Part shown: one piece after another, positions 51,754 to 60,048 of the stretch
Position numbering within the stretch: the stretch's first letter is position 1
How the letters are laid out: each line of letters starts with the position of its first letter
DNA from: G963674685 sp963674685
GTDB lineage: Bacteria > Lernaellota > Lernaellaia > JACKCT01
Assembly: GCA_963674685.2 (NCBI GenBank)
Contig: CAXXWT010000009.1
Location: 620,001-684,000, forward strand
DNA: 64,000 nt
Direction of reading: 5' to 3'
Program-made: the position numbers and the translations under genes
The notes under the pieces: model-generated
Seen by the model: only the letters and a program-made list of their open reading frames with translations
Told to the model about the DNA's origin: nothing
Databases searched by the model: none

Positions 51754-54120
51754 TCATCCTTCCTCTTTCATCCTTTCCCTCAGTATTTCCAGATTCTTCT
51801 TGCAGGTTTTCACATGGGGATGCTCGGAACCAAAAGCCGCTTCAAATATCTTTAAAGCCCTTTTGTACAGCGGCTCGGCCTGCCCGTATTTGCCTTGCGC
51901 ATCATAAAGCCCGGCCAGATTGTTCAAGTCCGTCGCCAAACCGGGATGATCCGGCCCCAGGGCTTTCTCGTCGATTTCAATCGCCCTTTCATATAGCGGC
52001 TCGGCCTCGTTGTATTTCCCCTGCGAATAATAAAGCAAGGCCAGATTGTTCAAACTCGCGGCCACATTCGGATGCTCGGAACCGAAGGCCGCTTCAAATA
52101 TCTTCAAAGCCCTTTTGTACAGCGGCTCGGCCTCGTCGTATTTCCCTTGCGCTCGAAAAAGCAAGGCCAGGTTGTTCAGTCTTATGGCGACATTCGGATG
52201 ATCCGGCCCCAAGGCTTTTTCGTCGATGGCTAGTGCCCTTTTATACAGCGGCTCGGCCTCGTCATATTTCCCTTGCGTTCGATAAAGCCCGGCCAGATTG
52301 TTCAGTCGTATGGCGACATTCGGATGATTCGGCCCCAGAGTCTTTTCGCCGATAGCAAGCGCCCTTTTGTACAGCGGCTCGGCCTCGTCGTATTTCCCCT
52401 GCGAATCATAAAGCCCGGCCAGATTGTTCAGGCTCGCGGCCACATAGGGATGCTCGGATCCTAAAGACTTTTCAACGATTTCAAGGGCTCTTTTGTACAG
52501 CGGCTCGGCGTCGTCGTATTTCCCCAGCGAATCATAAAGCCCGGCCAGATTGTTCAGTCTTATCGCGACCGTTGGGTGATCTGAACCTAATGCCGTTTCC
52601 GATATTTCAAGCGCCCTTTTGTACAGCGGTTCGGCCTCGCCGTATTTCCCTTGATTGTCATAAAGCCCGGCCAGATTGTTCAGGCACGCGGCGAAATTTG
52701 GATGCTCGCTGCCAAAAGCCTTCTCAGTGACTTCAAGCGTCTGTTTGCTATAGCTTATGGCTTCGTCGTATTGGCCCCAGGCACGATATACCTCACCGAT
52801 GTTGTTGAGGGCGCTAGCTTCGCTTTTAGCGTCGCCCAGCTTGCGCGCGATGGCCAATCTCTTTTCCTCCAGGTCCAGCAACGAGTCGTACAATGCCAAA
52901 CGATACATGTCCTGGCAGACTCCACCGGTTTCTTCCAGGAAATTTTTATCGTCGTCGGCGGCGTAAAGATAACGGACATAGCGCACCAGATCCTGGGCGT
53001 GACGATAGTCATCGCCGAAGCGTTCAAGGAAAAAGGCGGCGATTTCTCGATAGCGTTCGGGTACGTCGATACGTTTTTTTAGAAGATCGACGATCCACTG
53101 GGCGTATAATGCGTGGCGCATACGAAATGTTTGCTTATCGTCTTGCGTCGTGGATTCGATCAAATTTCCCAAAGTTTTGGATTTCAGGCTTTGGGATAAA
53201 TCGTCTTCATCCAGTTTCGATAAGGCGGTGAGCGTTTTAAAATCGACAGTTTCACCGAGCAGACTCAATAACTCCGCGACCCGGGAGTCCTGTTTGTCCA
53301 ACTCCTCATAATTGTTTTTGACGTCGGTTTCCAATTTTGCGGGAAGTCGCTCGACGACGTCATCCGCCGTTTCATCGGACTGCTTGATCTCCTGGGAATA
53401 GCGATCCAGGGCGAGCGGCCAGCCGCCTACCTTCCCCTCAAATTCCTTGCATTTATCCTTGCCGATTTTGCAAAGCTGCGGGTCTGCGCAAATGATCTCT
53501 TCCACATCCTCGTTTTGAAGACGCTTTAGATCGAATTTGTTTTTGCCCGCGAGGTCCACAAAATTCGGATCGTTCGCCAATAGATCACTGGTGCGCTGGG
53601 CGATGACGAATTTCACCTTTGCCGGGCTTTCGCTGGCGAAGTGAAGCAGGACCTCGGCGTTCTCGTGAGTCTTCAAATCCACAAACGGATCGATGACGAT
53701 CACCAAACGCTCGTCCGCGTTCATCTTTTCCGAAAGTAAATTTAAGGCGTCCAGGAATTTTTGTTTCGCCGGGCGAGGATCGTCTTTGATAAATTGGGCC
53801 AGCGTCGGACCGAATTGCGGAATCGTTCCGATAATGCTCTTCCAACGCTCTTTATTGCCCTTAAACAAAAAGACCTTGGAGAGCAAATCATCGAGCCAGC
53901 TAATTAAAAGACTATCCACCGAGTCGTCGCGATAGATGATAAACTTCTTGGCGAATCGATCATTGTCAAAGACCTTGCTTTGCATGAACTCGTCGAGCAC
54001 CCGGCTTTTGCCGATGCCCGGCTCGCCGCAAAGCATATAGACTCGATCATCCGCCGAATCCAAAAAGCTAAGAATCTCGCGAAGGGCTTCTTTGTGACTG
54101 TCGCCGACGAACTTGAGCAT
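51754..54120 (-). CDS. STAND-type ATPase with kinesin-light-chain-like TPR array
   Basis: The 788-residue protein has an N-terminal P-loop ATPase (CGEPGIGKSRVLDEF Walker A, RLVIVIDPF Walker B, QRTSDLL sensor-like). A helical region and eight tandem 42-residue TPRs (unit: LNNLAGLYxxQGKYxEAEPLYKRAL) follow. NB-ARC/NACHT-like STAND proteins of this layout use the repeats to sense a ligand and oligomerise on ATP binding. Many act in stress signalling or antiphage defence, but no effector domain is visible here. AAGG precedes the ATG. It lies between two repeat-rich gaps, suggesting a mobile or variable locus. Confidence 0.82.
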   Translation of the reverse strand: MLKFVGDSHKEALREILSFLDSADDRVYMLCGEPGIGKSRVLDEFMQSKVFDNDRFAKKFIIYRDDSVDSLLISWLDDLLSKVFLFKGNKERWKSIIGTIPQFGPTLAQFIKDDPRPAKQKFLDALNLLSEKMNADERLVIVIDPFVDLKTHENAEVLLHFASESPAKVKFVIAQRTSDLLANDPNFVDLAGKNKFDLKRLQNEDVEEIICADPQLCKIGKDKCKEFEGKVGGWPLALDRYSQEIKQSDETADDVVERLPAKLETDVKNNYEELDKQDSRVAELLSLLGETVDFKTLTALSKLDEDDLSQSLKSKTLGNLIESTTQDDKQTFRMRHALYAQWIVDLLKKRIDVPERYREIAAFFLERFGDDYRHAQDLVRYVRYLYAADDDKNFLEETGGVCQDMYRLALYDSLLDLEEKRLAIARKLGDAKSEASALNNIGEVYRAWGQYDEAISYSKQTLEVTEKAFGSEHPNFAACLNNLAGLYDNQGKYGEAEPLYKRALEISETALGSDHPTVAIRLNNLAGLYDSLGKYDDAEPLYKRALEIVEKSLGSEHPYVAASLNNLAGLYDSQGKYDEAEPLYKRALAIGEKTLGPNHPNVAIRLNNLAGLYRTQGKYDEAEPLYKRALAIDEKALGPDHPNVAIRLNNLALLFRAQGKYDEAEPLYKRALKIFEAAFGSEHPNVAASLNNLALLYYSQGKYNEAEPLYERAIEIDEKALGPDHPGLATDLNNLAGLYDAQGKYGQAEPLYKRALKIFEAAFGSEHPHVKTCKKNLEILRERMKEEG
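51811..52818 (-). repeat. Eight tandem 126-base TPR-coding repeats
   Basis: The repeats encode residues 435-770 of the STAND protein. Adjacent units are highly similar at DNA level, which allows recombination-driven copy-number change. Confidence 0.85.
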
Positions 54121-54159
54121 GATGACCAGCCTTCATCCATATATTGTTCAGCCAAATCT

Positions 54160-54264
54160 TTAACACATAAGACATGGCCTTGAAAGCAAGCTATGAGCTT
54201 GATCAAATTCTTTGCGAATGATTCCTACTTCGTCTCCAATGGCAATATAAAAGTTGATATCCAT
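54160..54264 (-). CDS. Possible 34-codon small ORF upstream of STAND gene
   Basis: Reads MDINFYIAIGDEVGIIRKEF and ends RPCLMC. It is on the same strand as the STAND gene and ends 39 bases before it. The first 13 codons recur in frame, with synonymous and other changes, in the repeats at 54497 and 54627, but only as fragments there. It may be a truncated gene repeated as debris rather than a functional peptide. Confidence 0.3.
   Translation of the reverse strand: MDINFYIAIGDEVGIIRKEFDQAHSLLSRPCLMC
54187..54264 (-). repeat. DINFY/hairpin repeat, copy 1
   Basis: Begins TGGATATCAACTTTTAT, ends in the hairpin CAAGCT-CAT-AGCTTG (54187-54201). Confidence 0.65.
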
Positions 54265-54333
54265 GACGTCGAGACCACGAATGGCTAACAATCCTTCCTG
54301 ATGCTATAGGCGCCGGGATGAAAATCTTTAAGC

Positions 54334-54359
54334 GTAATCGCTCCCGGTCGTACCGGGTG
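54334..54359 (+). repeat. DINFY/hairpin repeat, hairpin-only copy
   Basis: GTAATCGCTC then CCGGT-CGT-ACCGG then GTG: only the 3' hairpin part of the repeat. A separate 7-bp hairpin GCCCGCC-ATGC-GGCGGGC follows at 54362-54379. Confidence 0.55.
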
Positions 54360-54418
54360 TCGCCCGCCATGCGGCGGGCTTCGTTTAGAAAGATGATGAT
54401 CTTCTAACCCCGGGCTTA

Positions 54419-54438
54419 CCCTTCGACTTCGCTCAGGG
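54419..54438. repeat. Short imperfect palindrome CCCTTCGACTTCGCTCAGGG
   Basis: This 20-mer is familiar as an intergenic palindrome that recurs in many unrelated bacterial genomes. Its occurrence here marks the region as repeat-rich. Confidence 0.5.
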
Positions 54439-54496
54439 CAGGCGCCGCGGGGCTATTAACTCTCGCCCTAAAGGGCTCTATTTCGTCTTGCCGTCG

Positions 54497-54591
54497 TGGA
54501 TATCAACTTTTACGTGGCCATTGGATACGAAGCAAAACGCATCCGCAATAAATCGCTCAAGGCCGTGCCTTGTGGTCAAGCTCGTAGCTTG
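54497..54591 (+). repeat. DINFY/hairpin repeat, copy 2 (two hairpins)
   Basis: TGGATATCAACTTTTAC at the start. Hairpins CAAGGC-CGT-GCCTTG (54558-54572) and CAAGCT-CGT-AGCTTG (54577-54591) at the end. Confidence 0.65.
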
Positions 54592-54626
54592 TTGCCTTGC
54601 GTAAATGGAAAATTCATGGATCGTCG

Positions 54627-54701
54627 TAGATATCAACTTTTATACGGCCATTCGCGTCGAGGCAAACGCATTCGAAAGAAATTGCTCACGGTCATACCGT
54701 G
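54627..54701 (+). repeat. DINFY/hairpin repeat, copy 3 overlapping the pabB end
   Basis: TAGATATCAACTTTTAT at the start, hairpin CACGGT-CAT-ACCGTG (54687-54701) at the end. The hairpin covers the stop codon of the convergent pabB gene. It starts 130 bases after copy 2. Confidence 0.65.
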
Positions 54702-56128
54702 TGAAGGGTGCGGATCATGGCGGCGGCTTTGTCGAGGGTTTCGTCGTATTCGGCTTGCGGGTCCGAGTCGGCCACGATGCCGCCGCCCACCTGGAAGTAG
54801 ATGTGGCTTCCTTTGGCGATCATGGTGCGGATGGCGACGTTCAGGGTCATGTCCCCGGAAAAGTCGATATAGCCGATGGAGCCGGTATAGACGTTTCGGC
54901 GCGTCGGTTCGAGTTCGTCGATGATCTCGATGGAGCGGATTTTCGGGCATCCGGTGATCGAGCCGCAAGGAAAAGCGGCTTTTATCAGGTCCAGCGGTTC
55001 GACATCGTCGCGCATTGTTCCCCGCACTTCGGATACCGTGTGGAATACGGTGGGAAGTTTTTCGACATAAGCGTGCCGGGCCACTTTCACGCTGCCATAC
55101 ACGCATACTCTCCCCAGGTCATTGCGCTCCAGATCCACGATCATGGAAAGCTCGGCCCTGTCCTTGGGGCTGTTTTGCAGATCGTCGCAAAAGCGCGCAT
55201 CATTTTCGGGAGTTGAGCCGCGCGGGCGCGTGCCTTTGATGGGCCGCGTCATGACTTGGCGTCCTTCCGTGCGTAAAAACAACTCGGGGGAGGAACTGAT
55301 GACCGCGTGCGTGTCGTATTGCAGGAAAGCGCCGTATTTCGACGGATTCACGTTTCTCAAAACCTTAAACACGTCAAAGGCAGTCGCGGTGATTTGCTTT
55401 TGAAAACGCTGGGAGAGATTGACCTGGTAGATGTCTCCCGCGCGGATGTATTCCAGCGCGGCTTCAACGGCGCGCAAGTATTGGTCGCGCGTGAAATTGG
55501 ATCGGATTTCGGAATCGCCGTCGTCTTCGGGCGAGGGAATTGGTTCGGGTATCGGCGCATCGGGCGTTAGGGAATTCAGTTGCCTTATTTTTCGTGTGAT
55601 GATTTTTTCCGCGTTGTCGGTATCGTTGAATACCGGCGCGGCGGTTAAAATCCACTTATTTTGCCGGTGATGGAAAATCAGCGCCGAGTCGTAAAACGCC
55701 AGACAGCAATCGGGCAGGTCGAGATCGTCATCGGCCTGAAGATTCGTATATTTTTCCACGTGTTCGAAAAGGTCATAGCCGAAATAACCGACGGCGCCTC
55801 CGTAGAAAGGGATGTCATCGGAATCCGCGTGCGTGATTTTTCGCCCCGCCAAAAGCGGTTTCAGAATGTCAAAAGGATTGCCCTTCGTTTCGCTCCACTG
55901 ATCCCGCCAACGGATTTTCACCGCGTCGCCTTTGGAGCGAAAAACGAGTTTCGGCTCCCAGGCGAGGATGGAATAGTCGTCGCCCGATTTGCCGGAGTCC
56001 AGGAACGAAAAGTGATCCATGGATTTAAGCTGCGCGGCGATGACGCACGGATTTTCCGGCAGTTCAAGTTCGGTTGTGACGACTTTTACGGCCGCGGCTT
56101 TAAAAATGTCGGAGGCGTCAATCATCAT
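54692..56128 (-). CDS. pabB: Aminodeoxychorismate synthase component I
   Basis: The 478-residue chorismate-binding enzyme has the anthranilate-synthase I fold. The motif PIKGTRPRG has the Lys characteristic of PabB (TrpE has Ala there). ELSMIVDLERNDLGRV, PCGSITGCPK, GSIGYIDFSG and GGGIVADSDP complete the active site. With PabA it makes 4-amino-4-deoxychorismate for p-aminobenzoate and folate. The ATG at 56128 overlaps the pabA stop (ATGATGA). Folate supply fits the nearby fhs-folD genes. Confidence 0.92.
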   Translation of the reverse strand: MMIDASDIFKAAAVKVVTTELELPENPCVIAAQLKSMDHFSFLDSGKSGDDYSILAWEPKLVFRSKGDAVKIRWRDQWSETKGNPFDILKPLLAGRKITHADSDDIPFYGGAVGYFGYDLFEHVEKYTNLQADDDLDLPDCCLAFYDSALIFHHRQNKWILTAAPVFNDTDNAEKIITRKIRQLNSLTPDAPIPEPIPSPEDDGDSEIRSNFTRDQYLRAVEAALEYIRAGDIYQVNLSQRFQKQITATAFDVFKVLRNVNPSKYGAFLQYDTHAVISSSPELFLRTEGRQVMTRPIKGTRPRGSTPENDARFCDDLQNSPKDRAELSMIVDLERNDLGRVCVYGSVKVARHAYVEKLPTVFHTVSEVRGTMRDDVEPLDLIKAAFPCGSITGCPKIRSIEIIDELEPTRRNVYTGSIGYIDFSGDMTLNVAIRTMIAKGSHIYFQVGGGIVADSDPQAEYDETLDKAAAMIRTLHTV

Positions 56129-56760
56129 ATCAGGGGATAGTCGGGATGCAGAAAATTCTTGAGCAGTTCGTCGCCTTGCGGCGTCATGAAGGATTCGGGA
56201 TGGAATTGAATGCCCTCGATGGCGCAGCGGCGGTGGCGCAGGCCCATCACCAGGCCGTCTTGCGTGCGTGCGCTGATCTCGATATCCGGGTCGATTTCTG
56301 AAGGATCGACGACCAGGGAATGATATCTGGCCGTCAGCAGGGGATTGTCCAGGCCGCGAAAAACGCCTTTGCCGTCGTGAAAGACTTGTGAGACCTTTCC
56401 ATGGATCGGCTTGGTTCGGATCGTGCGTCCTCCGAAGACTTCCCCGATGCATTGATGGCCCAGGCAAACGCCGAGCAAGGGAATCTTTCCCCATGCCGCT
56501 TCGATCAGATCGCGTGAAATCCCCGCGTCGTCGGGAGTGCCCGGTCCGGGGGAAATCAAGATTCGGTCGGGCTTCATGCTCAGAACCTGGTCCGGTGAAA
56601 CGGAGTTATTACGCAATACCATGATCGACGCCCCGATGGCGCCGAGCCTTTGGGCAAGGTTATAGGTAAATGAATCGTAATTATCGATTATTAAAACGCG
56701 CGGACAGGGTACGGTGGTTTGTGGAAAAACGGCCGGCGTGAAATTCAGCATGGTTTGCAT
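56125..56760 (-). CDS. pabA: Aminodeoxychorismate/anthranilate synthase glutamine amidotransferase
   Basis: The 211-residue class I amidotransferase has LIIDNYDSFTYNL near the N-terminus, ISPGPGTPDDAG, the nucleophile Cys in GVCLGHQCIGE, and the His/Glu pair in GIQFHPESFMTPQG. It supplies ammonia to PabB and may also serve TrpE. The ATG at 56760 has GGGAG 5 bases upstream; a TTG 12 bases earlier is not needed. Confidence 0.92.
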   Translation of the reverse strand: MQTMLNFTPAVFPQTTVPCPRVLIIDNYDSFTYNLAQRLGAIGASIMVLRNNSVSPDQVLSMKPDRILISPGPGTPDDAGISRDLIEAAWGKIPLLGVCLGHQCIGEVFGGRTIRTKPIHGKVSQVFHDGKGVFRGLDNPLLTARYHSLVVDPSEIDPDIEISARTQDGLVMGLRHRRCAIEGIQFHPESFMTPQGDELLKNFLHPDYPLI

Positions 56761-56970
56761 CCCGACTCCCAAAGGGGGATTGGCGAAGCTGATCTATTGC
56801 GGCCGGGATGGCTCTTTAGAGGGAACCTGACATAACCGCGAGACTTCATTATCAAAGGAAATCGCATTTGTCCATAACATAGGGAAGCAGTGTGAGATTC
56901 ATGACGACGCGCGGGAGTAAAAAGGCAATGAGTGAATAATCATTCATTTTTGAAAATAGCGCCCGATTAC

Positions 56971-57000
56971 TTGACAAAAAAAGGACAGTTCTGCTAGCTT
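56971..57000 (+). promoter_or_regulatory. Promoter for the fhs operon
   Basis: Perfect TTGACA, 18-base spacer and TAGCTT preceded by TGC. About 225 bases before fhs, leaving a long leader. The inverted repeat TGAAT-AATC-ATTCA (56933-56946) lies just upstream. Confidence 0.5.
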
Positions 57001-57046
57001 CTGCGAACCATTTGCCTCGTATGTGAAGACGGGGGAGTGAACTCGA

Positions 57047-57130
57047 TTGAAAAATAACGGCAAATGTGGGTTGCTCAACGGCGAACAACACGTGGCCCCA
57101 AAACCAGATGACGTGCCGATAAAGGATTAA
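57047..57130 (+). CDS. Possible leader peptide upstream of fhs
   Basis: A 27-codon frame starts at TTG with GGGGGAG at good spacing and reads MKNNGKCGLLNGEQHVAPK to IKD. It lies inside the long fhs leader. No known leader-peptide signature was recognised. Confidence 0.28.
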   Translation: MKNNGKCGLLNGEQHVAPKPDDVPIKD

Positions 57131-57141
57131 TTTGGTGTATA

Positions 57142-57156
57142 GTGATTATCATTCAC
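57142..57156 (+). promoter_or_regulatory. Inverted repeat in fhs leader
   Basis: GTGA-TTATCAT-TCAC. Its complement resembles the palindrome at 56933-56946, so the two could be sites for one regulator. Similarity to Fur-type boxes is only partial. Confidence 0.3.
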
Positions 57157-57226
57157 AATACCGTTGCTTTCAGATTGAAAACCCCTTCAACAACTATCGT
57201 CAATCAGCATCACCAGGAGAGAATCA

Positions 57227-59014
57227 ATGGCCTTAGACCCAACCAAGTACGCTGACTACGAGATTGCGGAAGAAGCCGAATCACGCATGAAAACCGTCTA
57301 CGAGCTCGCCGAAACGCTGGGCTTGGAGAAGGAAGAGCTTCTGCCGCACGGCCATTACGTGGCCAAATTGGACTTCAATAAGATTACGAGGCGTCTCAAT
57401 GACAAGCCCCAGGGCAAATACGTCGACGTGACGGCGATCACTCCGACGCCTCTCGGCGAAGGCAAATCGACTTCGACCATGGGTCTGACGCAAGGCATGG
57501 GCAAGCGCCTCGAAGGCACCGGCAAGACGGTCATCGCGGCCATTCGTCAGCCCTCCGGCGGCCCGACCATGAACATCAAAGGTTCGGCGGCCGGCGGCGG
57601 ATTGTCCCAGTGCATCCCGCTGACTCCGTTCTCCCTGGGCCTTACCGGCGACATCAACGCCATCATGAACGCCCACAACCTGGCCATGGTGGCCCTGACC
57701 AGCCGCATGCAGCACGAGCGCAACTACGACGACGCCACGCTCGAGCGCCTGTCGAAGATGAGACGCCTGGACATCGATCCCACGAACGTGGAAATGGGCT
57801 GGATTATCGACTTCTGCTGCCAGTCCCTGCGCAACATCGTCATCGGCATGCCCGACGTGAACGGCAAGTACGACGGCTATATGATGAAATCCAAGTTCGG
57901 CATCGCGGTTTCCTCGGAAATCATGGCGATTCTGGCCGTGGCCAACGATCTGAAAGACATGCGTGAGCGCATGGGCAAAATCGTCGTCGCCTATGACAAG
58001 AAGGGCAAACCCGTCACCACCGCCGATCTGGAAGTCGACGGCGCCATGACGGCCTGGATGGTCGAGGCTTTGAATCCGAACCTGCTTCAGACTCTCGAAG
58101 GTCAGCCGGTTCTCGTTCACGCCGGACCTTTCGCCAATATCGCCATCGGACAAAGCTCGATCATCGCCGACAAAGTCGGCCTCAAGCTCGCCGACTATCA
58201 CCTGACCGAATCCGGATTCGGCGCCGACATCGGCTTCGAGAAATTCTGGAACTTAAAGTGCCGCTTCTCCGGTCTCAAACCCCATGCGGCGGTGGTCGTC
58301 GCCACGATCCGCGCCCTCAAGTGCCACGGCGGAGCGCCCATCCCGGTGCCGGGCAAGCCCATGCCGAAAGAGTACGAGGGCGAGAACGTGGAATGGGTTG
58401 AGAAGGGCTGCGCCAACCTCGTTCATCACGTCAAAAACGTGAAGAAAGCCGGCATCAACCCGGTGGTTTGCATCAACGCTTTCTACACCGACACGGACAA
58501 TGAGATCGCCAAGGTCCGCGAGCTGGCCGAGGCCGCCGGAGCCCGCGTGGCCCTGTCCCGCCACTGGGAGAAGGGCGGCGAAGGCGCTCTGGAATTCGCC
58601 GACGCGGTCATCGACGCCTGCAACGACGAGACGAACTTCAAGTTCCTCTACGACCTGGAAATGCCCATTTCCCAGCGCATCGAACTGATCGCCAAGGAAG
58701 TTTACGGCGCCGACGGCGTGGATTACGTCTCCGACGCTCCGGCCAAGCTGGCCCGCATGGAAAAAGATCCCGAGATCTCCAAGATGGGCATGTGCATGGT
58801 CAAAACCCACTTGTCGCTCACAGACAACCCGGCCCTCAAGGGCGTGCCCGAGGGATGGCGTCTGCAGATTCGCGACATCCTCACCTACGGCGGCGCCGGC
58901 TTCGTGGTTCCGGTAGCGGGCAAAATCAGCCTTATGCCGGGCACCGGCTCCAATCCGGCTTATCGCCGCGTCGACGTCGACGCCGAGAGCGGAAAAGTCA
59001 AAGGTCTGTTCTAA
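57227..59014 (+). CDS. fhs: Formate-tetrahydrofolate ligase
   Basis: The 595-residue enzyme makes 10-formyl-THF from formate, THF and ATP. Motifs are the nucleotide-binding TPTPLGEGKSTSTMGL, RQPSGGPTMNIKGSAAGGG, HNLAMVALTSRMQHER and the C-terminal GKISLMPGTGSNPAYRRVDVD. AGGAGAG precedes the ATG. Followed by folD, so formyl-THF can be carried to methylene-THF: the entry to the methyl branch of the Wood-Ljungdahl pathway or, in reverse, formate production. Confidence 0.97.
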   Translation: MALDPTKYADYEIAEEAESRMKTVYELAETLGLEKEELLPHGHYVAKLDFNKITRRLNDKPQGKYVDVTAITPTPLGEGKSTSTMGLTQGMGKRLEGTGKTVIAAIRQPSGGPTMNIKGSAAGGGLSQCIPLTPFSLGLTGDINAIMNAHNLAMVALTSRMQHERNYDDATLERLSKMRRLDIDPTNVEMGWIIDFCCQSLRNIVIGMPDVNGKYDGYMMKSKFGIAVSSEIMAILAVANDLKDMRERMGKIVVAYDKKGKPVTTADLEVDGAMTAWMVEALNPNLLQTLEGQPVLVHAGPFANIAIGQSSIIADKVGLKLADYHLTESGFGADIGFEKFWNLKCRFSGLKPHAAVVVATIRALKCHGGAPIPVPGKPMPKEYEGENVEWVEKGCANLVHHVKNVKKAGINPVVCINAFYTDTDNEIAKVRELAEAAGARVALSRHWEKGGEGALEFADAVIDACNDETNFKFLYDLEMPISQRIELIAKEVYGADGVDYVSDAPAKLARMEKDPEISKMGMCMVKTHLSLTDNPALKGVPEGWRLQIRDILTYGGAGFVVPVAGKISLMPGTGSNPAYRRVDVDAESGKVKGLF

Positions 59015-59032
59015 ACGTAATCCAAAACACAT

Positions 59033-59061
59033 CGGGCGTCCGTCGTTTTGACGGGCGCCCG
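59033..59061 (+). other. Strong hairpin between fhs and folD
   Basis: 12-bp stem with one G-T wobble (CGGGCGTCCGTC / GACGGGCGCCCG) over a 5-base loop, not followed by a T-run. It may stabilise the fhs mRNA or partly terminate before folD. Confidence 0.55.
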
Positions 59062-59095
59062 AATAAATGATTAAGAGATCAAGAAGGAGAAGGTC

Positions 59096-59980
59096 ATGGC
59101 AGCGGAAATTATCAGCGGAAAAGATGTGGCGGCCGCGATTCGTGAAGAACTGAAGCAGGAAGTGGCCGAAATGAAGGAGAAGCACGGCGTGGTTCCCGGC
59201 CTGGCGACCGTTCTGGTCGGTGAAGATCCGGCATCCGTGTCCTACGTGACCGCAAAAGGCCGTGGATGTGAGCAGATCGGCGTCAACAGCTTTCAACACA
59301 GCATTCCCGCCGATACGACGGAAGAAGACCTTCTCAAGCTCATCGACGAACTTAATAACGATCCCAAGGTCAATGGCATTCTCGTGCAGTTGCCGCTTCC
59401 CAAGCACATGGATTCCAACAAGGTTCTCTACGCCATCGATCCCGACAAAGACGTGGATGGATTCCATCCGGTGAACGTCGGCCGTCTCGTGATCGGCGAA
59501 GACCGCTTCCCGCCGTGCACTCCCGCGGGCATCCAGGAACTCATCGTTCGCGCCGGAACCGAAACCTCGGGCGCCGAAGTTGTCGTAGTCGGCCGCAGCA
59601 ACATCGTAGGCAAGCCGATTTCCGTGATGATGATCCAGAAACGCGCCGGCGCCAACGCCACCGTGACCGTCTGTCACACCCGCACCAAGGATATGGCCTT
59701 CCACACCAAGCGCGCCGACATTCTCATCGTCGCGGCCGGCGTTCCCAACGCGGTGACCGGCGACATGATCAAACCCGGCGCCACGGTCATCGACGTGGGC
59801 GTCAACCGCATCGGCATGACTGAATCCGGCAAAGCCAAACTGGCCGGGGACGTGAATTACGCGGAGGCCCTGGAAGTGGCCGGCAAGATTACGCCCGTGC
59901 CCGGAGGCGTCGGACCCATGACGATCACCATGCTTTTGAAAAATACGGTTAAAGCGGCCAGACTGACCATCAATGAATAG
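59096..59980 (+). CDS. folD: Bifunctional methylene-THF dehydrogenase/methenyl-THF cyclohydrolase
   Basis: The 294-residue protein interconverts 10-formyl-, methenyl- and methylene-THF with NAD(P). Catalytic Lys lies in SYVTAKGRGCEQIG (family YxxxK). PLPKHMD, PDKDVDGFHP, VVVGRSNIVGKP and PVPGGVGPMTI are classic motifs. AAGGAGAAGG precedes the ATG. Confidence 0.97.
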   Translation: MAAEIISGKDVAAAIREELKQEVAEMKEKHGVVPGLATVLVGEDPASVSYVTAKGRGCEQIGVNSFQHSIPADTTEEDLLKLIDELNNDPKVNGILVQLPLPKHMDSNKVLYAIDPDKDVDGFHPVNVGRLVIGEDRFPPCTPAGIQELIVRAGTETSGAEVVVVGRSNIVGKPISVMMIQKRAGANATVTVCHTRTKDMAFHTKRADILIVAAGVPNAVTGDMIKPGATVIDVGVNRIGMTESGKAKLAGDVNYAEALEVAGKITPVPGGVGPMTITMLLKNTVKAARLTINE

Positions 59981-60048
59981 AGATTGAACGGTTCGGATAA
60001 AACTAAACGCCTTCCGAACAAAATATATTTCGTATAAACGGAGGAAAA

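Noticed and set aside
51582..52355. 257-codon open frame opposite the STAND gene's TPR repeats
   Set aside because: Repetitive Ala/Arg/Pro-rich reading of the 126-base repeats; a shadow of the real minus-strand TPRs.
51811..52818. CRISPR-like regular spacing
   Set aside because: Regular 126-base units without spacers, which are in-frame TPR codons, not a CRISPR array.
56852..57091. 79-codon minus-strand ORF upstream of fhs
   Set aside because: Lies over the fhs promoter and leader with no start signal.
57142..57156. Fur box
   Set aside because: Only partly matches the 19-bp consensus; no iron-related gene nearby.
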